Source of the DNA: Butyrivibrio sp. INlla21
GTDB lineage: Bacteria; Bacillota; Clostridia; Lachnospirales; Lachnospiraceae
NCBI RefSeq assembly: GCF_900116875.1
Contig: NZ_FPCC01000003.1
Location: forward strand, 163,740 to 227,739
DNA length: 64,000 bases
Direction of reading: 5' to 3'
A program made the position numbers and the translations under genes. The stretch's first letter is position 1. Every line of letters starts with the position of its first letter. Under the pieces are notes generated by a model that made no database searches, had not been told where the DNA came from, and was given only the letters and a program-made list of their open reading frames with translations. Below are positions 52,247-60,053 of the stretch, one piece after another.

Positions 52247-52828
52247 TTAATATCCCATCGCCTCAGAAACGACAGCGGTTTTTTCTTTTCCAACGAGCTT
52301 CTCAAGAAGTGTGAAAGCTACGTCTGCTGCGGTCTCTGGACAAAAGCTTGTGATGATGTTCTTATCGACAACAACTCTCTGATCGGGGATAACGTTAACT
52401 CCGAACTCAGCAAGCTCTTTCTGCTTATAGCCTCCCCTTAAGTGATAAGTTGTTGCATTTCTACCCTTGAGAACTCCGCTCTTACCGATGGGAAGAGCAC
52501 CGACGCAGATAGATGCGATGATCTTGCCCTGTCTGTCAAACTCTCTGATAAGCTCAAGGAACTTCTCGTCATAAGCTTCGTCATAGAAATCCCACTCTGT
52601 AAAACCGCCGGGGATTGCGAGCGCATCGAAGTTGCTTACATCGATCTCGTCAATTGTCTTATCCATATTTATCTTGATATCAAAAGTGGAATTTACAACC
52701 TTGGTAAAACCGCAGGTAGTAACGTTTACATCGTAGCCGTGGTCGTTCCTTGCCCAGCCCATAACATCTACGAAAGGAGCAAACTCCATGTTTTCAAAAC
52801 CCTTACAGCAAAAAAGTAAGATATTCAT
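52247..52828 (-). CDS. DJ-1/PfpI-family protein
   Basis: A 193-residue class I glutamine amidotransferase-like protein. IASICVGALPIGKSGVL holds the nucleophile cysteine in the nucleophile elbow, AIPGGFTEWDFYDE supplies the acidic residue near it, and the N-terminus is ILLFCCKGFENMEFAPFVDV. Members act as deglycases, chaperones or cysteine hydrolases; the exact role is open. Confidence 0.9.
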   Translation of the reverse strand: MNILLFCCKGFENMEFAPFVDVMGWARNDHGYDVNVTTCGFTKVVNSTFDIKINMDKTIDEIDVSNFDALAIPGGFTEWDFYDEAYDEKFLELIREFDRQGKIIASICVGALPIGKSGVLKGRNATTYHLRGGYKQKELAEFGVNVIPDQRVVVDKNIITSFCPETAADVAFTLLEKLVGKEKTAVVSEAMGY

Positions 52829-52863
52829 AATCGTATATTCTCCTCATTATTTCAAAAAACCGA

Positions 52864-52898
52864 AAGGAAGTTCTGCTCTCGCTTTGCTCGCCAGAACT
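52864..52898 (-). terminator. Weak terminator after the racemase gene
   Basis: AGTTCTG/CAGAACT arms (around 52871-52897) are followed on the minus strand by TTCCTTTCGGTTTTTT. The 52829-52941 gap also has a small ACTCA/TGAGT hairpin; it contains no gene. Confidence 0.4.
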
Positions 52899-52941
52899 AA
52901 GTAGCACAGCACGACTCAAAAGGACTGAGTCTGCTGATTAC

Positions 52942-53628
52942 TTAAAGTGCCTCCCTTGCGGCCTCGGTTGCATGAATTATTGTCGTGTCGTAGACAGGAA
53001 GAACACTGTCTTTTTCTTTGATCAGCATTCCGATCTCGGTACAGCCGAGGATAACACCCTCAGCGCCTCTATCTTTCATGTATGAGATTATTCTCTGATA
53101 TTCTTTTCTTGATGAATCAAGCACCTTGCCAAGGCAAAGCTCGTTAAAGATAACGTCGTTAACAAGCTCAATGTCAGCTTCATCTGGGATCATTACTTCA
53201 AGTCCCGCTTCAACAAGTCTGTCCTTAATAAAGTCCTGAGTCATAGTAAACTTCGTTCCGAGAAGTGCGATCTTTTTATATCCGTCGCGCTTGATCGCAT
53301 TAGCGGTAGCGTCGGAAATATGAAGAATCGGGATACTTATATTCTTCTCGATCTGAGGTACAAGCTTGTGCATCGTATTAGTCGCGATAACGATGAAATC
53401 GGCGCCCGCCTTTTCCAGTCTGACCGCCGCGTCGGTAAGGATCTTGGCATTGCCGTCCCAGTTGCCTTTACTCATGTTGTCTTCAAGCTCCGCAAAATCA
53501 ACGTTGTACATCATGATCTTGGAACTGTGGAATCCACCGAGCTTCGCCACGGTTTCCTTATTAAGGATCTCATAATAAGTGATCGTGCTCTCCCAGCTCA
53601 TTCCACCGATAAGTCCGATAGTCTTCAT
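52942..53628 (-). CDS. Aspartate/glutamate racemase family protein
   Basis: A 228-residue racemase of the YgeA type. FIVIATNTMHKLV and GVILGCTEIGML carry the two catalytic cysteine/threonine positions; here the first position is Thr in ATNTMH as in YgeA, and the second is Cys. It interconverts D- and L-amino acids, possibly broad in range. Its start codon directly abuts a terminator-like hairpin holding the Shine-Dalgarno. Confidence 0.9.
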   Translation of the reverse strand: MKTIGLIGGMSWESTITYYEILNKETVAKLGGFHSSKIMMYNVDFAELEDNMSKGNWDGNAKILTDAAVRLEKAGADFIVIATNTMHKLVPQIEKNISIPILHISDATANAIKRDGYKKIALLGTKFTMTQDFIKDRLVEAGLEVMIPDEADIELVNDVIFNELCLGKVLDSSRKEYQRIISYMKDRGAEGVILGCTEIGMLIKEKDSVLPVYDTTIIHATEAAREAL

Positions 53629-53629
53629 A

Positions 53630-53685
53630 AAAAAGCCTCCTTGATGTGTGAATATATCTTGAAACTATATCACTCACCAAGGAGG
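53630..53685 (-). promoter_or_regulatory. Terminator hairpin embedding the racemase ribosome site
   Basis: On the minus strand CCTCCTTG (53678-53685) pairs with CAAGGAGG (53636-53643) and inner GTGA/TCAC and AT-rich arms extend the stem. The 3' arm is the AAGGAGG ribosome site; CTTTTTT and then the ATG follow at once. It would stop read-through from the dxs-like gene and also hide the ribosome site. Confidence 0.7.
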
Positions 53686-53723
53686 AATACAATATAAATT
53701 ATCTTACAATTTTGTCACTTTGA

Positions 53724-55481
53724 TTAAATCGTCGTAGTATCTTCGCAGATCTGCTCAGGTGTCAGTCTATTCATCTTAAGAACTTCATCCGTAGAAATAC
53801 CGTCATAGTACCTCTTCTCCAAGCCGAAATTAAGGACTCTGACGTTCTTTCCGCCAAGATATGATGCTATCTTCTGACCGAAGCCTCCCTCAAGGATACC
53901 GTCCTCAAGAGTTACGATCGTATCATGATTCTTGATAAGCTCATCCAAAAGAGCCGTATCAACGCCCGAAGCGTATCTGGGATTAACAAGTGTTGCCTTT
54001 GTTCCGGTCTTCTCTTCGATAAGCGAAGCTGCCTTGCGGCCGATATTAAAGAAATCTCCGAGTGCGAGGACAGCAACCTTCTCACCCTTTTCGCAAACCT
54101 GATATTTATTGAATTCGCCATAGCTCTTGGCAACCTCATATTCCGCCGCATTTACGCCGTCACAAGGAACCGCAATGATCGTGGGATGATCATTCTGCTC
54201 AAGGCTGTAATCGAGCATAGCCATGAACTCCTCGCGGTTAGTGGGTGACAGATATACGATTCCCGGAACGTTTGTAAACATGTCCATCGCTGAAATACCG
54301 ATATGTGTCGCATCGCCCATTCCGAATATAGATGCAGAGAAAAGAACTATCGTAACAGCGCTGCTGTTAAGTCCGACGTCCTGAGTAACCTGATCGTACA
54401 CTCTCTGAGCAAATGTCGCATTGGTTACAAATACAGGCTTACCGCCGTTCTTTGCAATACCTGAGCACATCGCAACAGCCTGTTCTTCTGCTATTCCGAC
54501 ATCGACATAATTCTTACCCATAAGTCCTCTTACAACCTCGGTAAGTCCCGCCACTCCCGGTATCGCTGCAGTCACGCATACAACCGAATCATCTTTTTTA
54601 ATCTTTTCAAGCATATAATCCGCAAAAATATCCGAATAAGACTCTCCGCCACCGCCATATTTTTCTCCGGTCTCTCTGTTAAAAGGAATAGCATAGTGCC
54701 ACTCTTCCTTATCCTTCTCGGCAGGCGGATAGCCCTTACCCTTCTGTGTATGAACATGAACGACTATCGGATGATCAATGTCTTTTACCTCGGAAAAAGC
54801 CTTGATAAGAGTCTGAATGTCATTACCCTCTTCTACATACTTATAATCAAGTCCCATCGCTCTGAAAAGATTATTTTCACAAGTGCCGGCGCTCTTTCTG
54901 AGCTGCTCCAGATTCTTGTAAAGACCGCCGTGATTCTCTGCTATAGACTGCTCGTTATCATTAACAACAATAATGAGATTGGTATCCATCTCTCCTGCAT
55001 AATCGATACCCTCAAGAGCTTCACCGCCACTAAGCGATCCGTCACCGATTATTGCAACGACGTTACCTTTTTTACCCGTAACATCACGTCCCTTGGCAAG
55101 TCCTGTTGCAAGGCTTACAGAAGTTGATGTGTGGCCTATGTAGAACATGTCATGCTCTGACTCATCGGGATGAGTAAAGCCGCAAACATCTCCAAAGTGT
55201 GCGTCGTCATAGTACGCAACAGCTCTTCCCGTAAGCATCTTGTGAGGATATGTCTGATGCGCAACGTCAAACACAAACTGATCAATGGGTGACTCAAATA
55301 CATAGTGAAGGGCGATCGTAAGCTCAACCGCTCCGAAGTTCGGTCCGAAGTGACCGCCTATCTTTGTTGTTCTGTTAAAAAGAGCCTCTCTTATTTCTGC
55401 AGCGAGCTCAATGAGCTCACTTTCAGAAAGCTTTTTTACATCCGAAGGTCCCTGAATATTTTTAAGTAACTTGTAATCCAT
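53724..55481 (-). CDS. DXS-like thiamine diphosphate-dependent synthase
   Basis: A 585-residue protein of the 1-deoxyxylulose-5-phosphate synthase family, shorter than the usual 620 or so. It has FDVAHQTYPHKMLTGR, GHTSTSVSLATGLAKG, IIGDGSLSGGEALEG (ThDP-binding) and NDNEQSIAENHGGL. Compared with standard DXS (WDVGHQ, NDNxMSI) several signature residues differ, so it may be a DXS paralogue with another donor or acceptor. The transketolase-like central and C-terminal domains are complete. It is last in the araC-yczE-dxs-like unit. Confidence 0.85.
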   Translation of the reverse strand: MDYKLLKNIQGPSDVKKLSESELIELAAEIREALFNRTTKIGGHFGPNFGAVELTIALHYVFESPIDQFVFDVAHQTYPHKMLTGRAVAYYDDAHFGDVCGFTHPDESEHDMFYIGHTSTSVSLATGLAKGRDVTGKKGNVVAIIGDGSLSGGEALEGIDYAGEMDTNLIIVVNDNEQSIAENHGGLYKNLEQLRKSAGTCENNLFRAMGLDYKYVEEGNDIQTLIKAFSEVKDIDHPIVVHVHTQKGKGYPPAEKDKEEWHYAIPFNRETGEKYGGGGESYSDIFADYMLEKIKKDDSVVCVTAAIPGVAGLTEVVRGLMGKNYVDVGIAEEQAVAMCSGIAKNGGKPVFVTNATFAQRVYDQVTQDVGLNSSAVTIVLFSASIFGMGDATHIGISAMDMFTNVPGIVYLSPTNREEFMAMLDYSLEQNDHPTIIAVPCDGVNAAEYEVAKSYGEFNKYQVCEKGEKVAVLALGDFFNIGRKAASLIEEKTGTKATLVNPRYASGVDTALLDELIKNHDTIVTLEDGILEGGFGQKIASYLGGKNVRVLNFGLEKRYYDGISTDEVLKMNRLTPEQICEDTTTI

Positions 55482-55513
55482 AAATAATCCTTTCTAACGT
55501 GCTGTGCCCCTGA

Positions 55514-56194
55514 TTATTTCTTACCTCTCTCAAGCATAGGTCTGGCTATCTTTATATTAAAGAAATCGATGAGCGGTCCCATAAAGAAAGCCGTGATGAT
55601 CGTTCCGATTCCCGCAATTGTAGGAATCTTATCGATATGATTGCCCGCCATTATAAACAAAGCGCAGCCGAGAGATACACAAACAAGATCCGTGCAGATC
55701 CTGATGTACTTGAATCTTCCGAGCTTCCACTTATTTGCCATAACGATAGCAACCGCATCATATGTCGAGACACCGAGATCCGCCGTCATATAAAGAGCCG
55801 AACCAAAGCAGATGATCACGATTCCTATGATCAGGCAGATGATCCTAAAGATCATAGACGGATTCGGAAATACCTTTTGAAGTGCTGCGTACGTAAATTG
55901 TGTGATATATCCCAAGAGAAACAGATTGATAAAAGTTGCGATACCGATGTTATGCCTGTCCGCAACCAAGCTGAATATCAAAAGAATCGCATTTACAATC
56001 ACATACAAGGTACCGAATTCGATCGGAATGATCGCATCAAGTCCGCTCATAAGAGACTGAAACGGATCGACTCCGAGCGCGGCCAGCTTAAAGATTCCGA
56101 CACTTATCGCGCAGATAATGACGCCTGCAAGAGACATGGCGATACGCCTTTTTCTCTCAGACAAAAACTTAATGATATCCGTATTAGACATTTC
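55514..56194 (-). CDS. YczE/YitT-like membrane protein
   Basis: A 226-residue polytopic protein with about five membrane helices, starting at 56194 after GGGAAGGAAAAG. It has LAALGVDPFQSLMSGLDAII and LGVSTYDAVAIVMANKWKLG, repeated elements of the YczE/YyaS family. Role unknown. It lies between the AraC regulator and the DXS-like gene with 39- and 32-base gaps. Confidence 0.83.
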   Translation of the reverse strand, partial: EMSNTDIIKFLSERKRRIAMSLAGVIICAISVGIFKLAALGVDPFQSLMSGLDAIIPIEFGTLYVIVNAILLIFSLVADRHNIGIATFINLFLLGYITQFTYAALQKVFPNPSMIFRIICLIIGIVIICFGSALYMTADLGVSTYDAVAIVMANKWKLGRFKYIRICTDLVCVSLGCALFIMAGNHIDKIPTIAGIGTIITAFFMGPLIDFFNIKIARPMLERGKK

Positions 56195-56233
56195 TTTTCC
56201 TTCCCTCATAAAAAATACTGATATAAGGGCAGC

Positions 56234-57100
56234 TTACCTCTCCTTTATGTACAGATCCCTGTACTCTCCGGGAGCCATGCCCTTTTCGTTATGAAACACC
56301 CTGTTAAAGCTCGGAATACTCTGGAAGCCCGATAACATCGCAACCTCCGTGAGTGTCATCCCTTTGTTGGAAAGAAGCTCTATAGCTTTCTCCAGGCGGA
56401 TCATGTTTAGCCACTTATTGTAATTCATTCCGGTAACTTCTTTGAACATTCTGGAAAAATAGTCTCTGCTGATACCGACCTTTTTGGCCATTGTTGTCTG
56501 AGAAAGATCGTCAGAAGTCAGATTATTCTTGATATAATCGGTAACTCCGATCATCCTCTTCATGACATCATCCGTATATCCGTTGTGAGCCCCCGGCTGA
56601 ATCTCGGGAACAAACTCCTCTCTGTGCTCATCAAGTGTCATCATAAACTCCATTAAAAGCATGCAACACTTAAGCTCGCGATCGGGTCCGTCCGAAAAAA
56701 AGATCTCTTTCATCTTATATGTGATCTCTTTAAGCTTGGCTGCAAGGAGCGGATGCGAATTGATGCAGATGACATGCAGATTCCTGTAAAAATGCATGAT
56801 TCTTTGAAGATCAAAGAGTGAATTGACAAAAGCATTGCTAAATTGAATAACAAGCGCTTCTTCTCTGTCCGCGTCAACTATAGAGTGCATCTCCATAGGC
56901 CAAGCCAGCACGAAATCACCCTCTACAAGAGTGTAAGTGTCCTGATTGACCTTATATACATTGGTCTTACCCGGTCCAACGAGAATGATCTCGCCGTAGG
57001 AATGCCAATGCATCTGGTAGCTGCGCTCTTTAAAGCCGGTAGACATATTAAAAGCGCTCACGTTATCAAAACCGTATGTTTCGTATTGACTGTAATCCAT
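56234..57100 (-). CDS. AraC-family regulator with cupin sensor
   Basis: A 288-residue regulator. Residues 15-100 form a cupin (MHWHSYGEIILVGPGKTNVY), and the last 100 have two helix-turn-helices (MAKKVGISRDYFSRMFKEVT, LTEVAMLSGFQSIPSFNRVF). It probably senses a small effector and activates the unit with yczE and dxs-like genes. It is first in that unit. Confidence 0.92.
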   Translation of the reverse strand: MDYSQYETYGFDNVSAFNMSTGFKERSYQMHWHSYGEIILVGPGKTNVYKVNQDTYTLVEGDFVLAWPMEMHSIVDADREEALVIQFSNAFVNSLFDLQRIMHFYRNLHVICINSHPLLAAKLKEITYKMKEIFFSDGPDRELKCCMLLMEFMMTLDEHREEFVPEIQPGAHNGYTDDVMKRMIGVTDYIKNNLTSDDLSQTTMAKKVGISRDYFSRMFKEVTGMNYNKWLNMIRLEKAIELLSNKGMTLTEVAMLSGFQSIPSFNRVFHNEKGMAPGEYRDLYIKER

Positions 57101-57171
57101 AATTCACCCTTTTACTTCTTATATTTCGACTTTAACACTATCAAATTTTGTCCTATTTATTTTATCAAATA

Positions 57172-57345
57172 TCATTCAGTTATTGAATACTGCATAAACT
57201 CATACTTAAGCTTAGTGCCAACTGCAATACTTTCGGGCAAAAGAGCTCTCGCAACAAGCTTAAGATCATCGGATTCTATATCACATCTCTTAAGATTGGC
57301 ATAATCTCCGTCAATGCTGTCTACTATGTAATACCAGGTTTCCAT
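57172..57345 (-). CDS. Small hypothetical protein (57 aa, DUF3006-like by eye)
   Basis: A 57-residue protein starting at 57345 after AAGGAG. It reads METWYYIVDSIDGDYANLKR and then LKLVARALLPESIAVGTKLK. The IVDSIDGDYA start resembles the DUF3006-type beta-barrel of short regulatory-like proteins. It is convergent to nothing and single. No function recognised. Confidence 0.6.
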   Translation of the reverse strand: METWYYIVDSIDGDYANLKRCDIESDDLKLVARALLPESIAVGTKLKYEFMQYSITE

Positions 57346-57433
57346 AAGTGTTCTCCTTGTCTTTTGCAAAAATATATTTCGTATAAATATACTACCATAA
57401 CTTAAGGTTCGGGGTTAATGATTCATTTTCCTC

Positions 57434-57497
57434 TTGACAATTAATTGAACCAATGGTTTAATTACTACGATGCATCAATTGAACTGTTGGTTTAATT
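57434..57497 (+). promoter_or_regulatory. TetR-controlled promoter with two matching operators
   Basis: A perfect TTGACA (57434-57439), 17 bases, TTTAAT (57457-57462). Two operators, AATTGAAC-x5-GGTTTAATT, lie at 57443-57463 and 57477-57497, 34 bases apart. The first covers the spacer and -10, the second the region just downstream. They differ only in the central five bases. The TetR gene in this unit is the likely repressor. Confidence 0.83.
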
Positions 57498-57526
57498 AAA
57501 TAAATACTTTCAGGAGCGACCCTATT

Positions 57527-58606
57527 ATGAAAAAGAAAACACTGATAGCGCTTATCACAACTACAGTAGTGCTGGTATCAGCGCTTACATCAATACTTGT
57601 CACAGGGAGGAAAACAAACGTGAATACTGATAAGAGTATACAAGGACTTAACGAAGAACTGTCCGAGATTATGTACCTGGGCTCTCTTGCCCCTAGCTCT
57701 CACAACATACAATGTTGGCTCATTGAATTGTACCCGGAAGAAGGAAAGCTTACCGTCTCTGCCGACCCCGAGCGAAAGCTGGGTGTCGTTGACCCCCACG
57801 CCAGAGAACAGTTCCTCTCACTCGGATGCTATATACGAACCCTCGAAGAGGCTTTTCTCGCTTACGGGTACAATGTTACTTACAGCTATGACGAATCAAC
57901 GGATACCATGAATCTGTCATTTAAAAAGATCTCAGATAAGATCGATCCAAATACAATCGCAAGGATCAAGAAACGTCACACAGACAAAAGAGCTTTTGAC
58001 ATAAGTGATTCTTCCAAAAACGAATACGTTGCAAAGCTTTGCAAAAACAACGGCTGCGAATACTACTCTTTTGACACCAAAGAATTTGCTATAATAAAAA
58101 AAGCAACGACGGATGCTTATATCAAACAAGCTTACGATGAAGAAACTGCGGCAGAACTTTCAAATTGGCTTAGGCTCTCCAACAAAGAAACAAAAGATAA
58201 AAAAGACGGTCTGAGCGCTGAGCAGCTTGGCATCACAGGTATCAAGAAGGTCTTCTACTATCTTTTTACCAACCATGAAAATGCCAAGGGAAAGACATTC
58301 GCAGATCAGGGCATTGCCAATACGGAAAATCAGCTAAACGGATGCATGGGCTTTATCATCGTATCTTCCGGCGATTCCAAAAAAGAGCTTGTGGAGTGCG
58401 GTATCAAGGCAACAGACATCTGGCTTGATCTTACGGAAAACAACATATCCGTTCATCCGATGAGCTATGCGATTGAGGAAGCCGAATACAAGACACAGCT
58501 TCCTTCGGAAAATCCGCAGATGCTCCTACGCGTAGGATGTGTCAAGAAATACGGCGAAAACAACGCTGTCAGAAGGGACTTATCAGACTACATAAAGGTA
58601 CATTAA
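57527..58606 (+). CDS. Membrane-anchored nitroreductase-family protein (Acg-like)
   Basis: A 359-residue protein. Residues 4-26 form a hydrophobic anchor or signal. The body has LAPSSHNIQCWLIEL (flavin-binding start), PHAREQFLSLGCYIRTLEEA and IKKRHTDKRAFDIS, and resembles the Acg-type nitroreductase-like proteins, which may store or bind FMN. It is controlled by two TetR operators and followed after two bases by the TetR gene. A xenobiotic or redox stress role is inferred. Confidence 0.82.
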   Translation: MKKKTLIALITTTVVLVSALTSILVTGRKTNVNTDKSIQGLNEELSEIMYLGSLAPSSHNIQCWLIELYPEEGKLTVSADPERKLGVVDPHAREQFLSLGCYIRTLEEAFLAYGYNVTYSYDESTDTMNLSFKKISDKIDPNTIARIKKRHTDKRAFDISDSSKNEYVAKLCKNNGCEYYSFDTKEFAIIKKATTDAYIKQAYDEETAAELSNWLRLSNKETKDKKDGLSAEQLGITGIKKVFYYLFTNHENAKGKTFADQGIANTENQLNGCMGFIIVSSGDSKKELVECGIKATDIWLDLTENNISVHPMSYAIEEAEYKTQLPSENPQMLLRVGCVKKYGENNAVRRDLSDYIKVH

Positions 58607-58608
58607 AC

Positions 58609-59205
58609 ATGGGAAGACGAATAAAAGAAGAACCTATAGTACACAGAGAAAGAATCGCAGCTGCGGCCGAAAAGCTTTTTAAAGAGCAAGACACCGTCAA
58701 GGTAACGGTCAGCGACATTGCCAAAGAAGCCGGCTACAGCAAGGCGACTCTATATACCTATTTTGAAAACAAGGACGAGATAGTCAGCTATCTCGCCCTT
58801 AAAAGCATGTCATTATTAAAAAGTGAGATCATCAAAAACACCGATCCTAAAAAGACTGACAAAGAAAATTTTCTCGGTATCTGCAAGGGTCTTTTGAAAT
58901 ATTATAAAAAATATCCCATGTACTTTGACTTTGCACAAGACACCATCAACGTTGATTTTTCAGAAAACAAATTCTACAACACCGACCTCGATACGTATAT
59001 TGTAGGTCAGGAAATCAGCGCCTATATAAAGGAACTGTTTAAACTCGGCGACGAAGCCTTTGTCACGACCTTTGCGATGTGGGGCTCACTATGCGGTGTT
59101 ATCAAACTTGCCGCCAACAAGGAAGCCTTCATCCAAAAGGAAACCGGAATGAACAACAAAGAATTCCTCGATGCCGTTTTCAATATCCTGTATAAGGTCG
59201 TGTAA
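58609..59205 (+). CDS. TetR/AcrR-family repressor
   Basis: A 198-residue regulator from the ATG at 58609, two bases after the nitroreductase stop. ERIAAAAEKLFKEQDTVKVT and KEAGYSKATLYTYFENKDEI are its DNA-binding helix-turn-helix; the rest is a helical ligand-binding domain. It probably represses its own operon by binding the two operators at 57443-57497. Confidence 0.94.
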   Translation: MGRRIKEEPIVHRERIAAAAEKLFKEQDTVKVTVSDIAKEAGYSKATLYTYFENKDEIVSYLALKSMSLLKSEIIKNTDPKKTDKENFLGICKGLLKYYKKYPMYFDFAQDTINVDFSENKFYNTDLDTYIVGQEISAYIKELFKLGDEAFVTTFAMWGSLCGVIKLAANKEAFIQKETGMNNKEFLDAVFNILYKVV

Positions 59206-59245
59206 ACCGGCCGGGCACCTCGGTCTCCCGTGGCCATTTTCTAAA

Positions 59246-59875
59246 TTATTTTCCGTCAGGGAAGCTTGTAAATGCGCCGCTCTCAAGCGTAGGAAGTCCG
59301 TACTTCTCCTTAGCATCGCCGATAGCTTTTATCATAAACGCCATGTTGCGGGCAAGATTTCTCATTGTCTGAAGGCCTTCCTTGTCCTTAAGAACATCTT
59401 CCGCCGTATGACCGTGCACCTGATTCCAATATGTTGAAGAAGCAACAGGCATTCCGCTTATAGTAAAGTACTTATTAAGTACATCAAAGGTCGCAGTATT
59501 GCCACCTCTTCTGCAGCTTGTAACAGCCGCTCCGACTTTCATCTGTTTTGAAAAATGTGAGCTGAAAAATAATCTGTCCAAGAACGAAAGAATTGTTCCG
59601 TTTGGTGAAGCGTAGTAAACAGGGCTTCCCACGATAAGGCCGTCTGCCTCTTCAAACTTCCTTGCAACTTCATTTACAAGATCATCGTCAAACACACACT
59701 TACCTGTGTTTCCGCAAGAACCGCAGCATACGCAGCCTCTTACAGCTTTATTTCCCACATGTATAAGCTCAGTATCTATTCCTTCTTCATTCAAAACCTT
59801 TATAACCTCAGCGAGCGCAGTCGCTGTGCAGCCGTTAGCCTTGGGGCTGCCGTTTAATAAAATAACCTTAGCCAT
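59246..59875 (-). CDS. Flavodoxin-fold NAD(P)H-dependent oxidoreductase
   Basis: A 209-residue protein. LLNGSPKANGCTATALAEVI is the FMN loop; GCVCCGSCGNTGKCVFDDDL is a cysteine-rich segment like that of iron-sulfur flavoproteins, and GSPVYYASPNGTILSFLDRL follows. It resembles the protein at 46484 and is convergent with the TetR gene, 40 bases away. Substrate unknown. Confidence 0.9.
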   Translation of the reverse strand: MAKVILLNGSPKANGCTATALAEVIKVLNEEGIDTELIHVGNKAVRGCVCCGSCGNTGKCVFDDDLVNEVARKFEEADGLIVGSPVYYASPNGTILSFLDRLFFSSHFSKQMKVGAAVTSCRRGGNTATFDVLNKYFTISGMPVASSTYWNQVHGHTAEDVLKDKEGLQTMRNLARNMAFMIKAIGDAKEKYGLPTLESGAFTSFPDGK

Positions 59876-60053
59876 AATAAAAACCTCCTATCTTTTTAAT
59901 GTTATTATTTTAAAAGGATCCGGTCAAAGCAAATCTTGTCCCGATGATAATCATTTTTTGTTAAACGTTATAATATCTGTTCACTTTGACCTTTTACCAC
60001 TCACAGAATATAATTAAACAGACTCTTTTTAATAAACGGAGATATTGATAATT

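Noticed and set aside
52864..52935. Two clustered hairpins after the racemase gene, considered as a small RNA
   Set aside because: No promoter was found and the stems are short; the simpler reading is a weak terminator.
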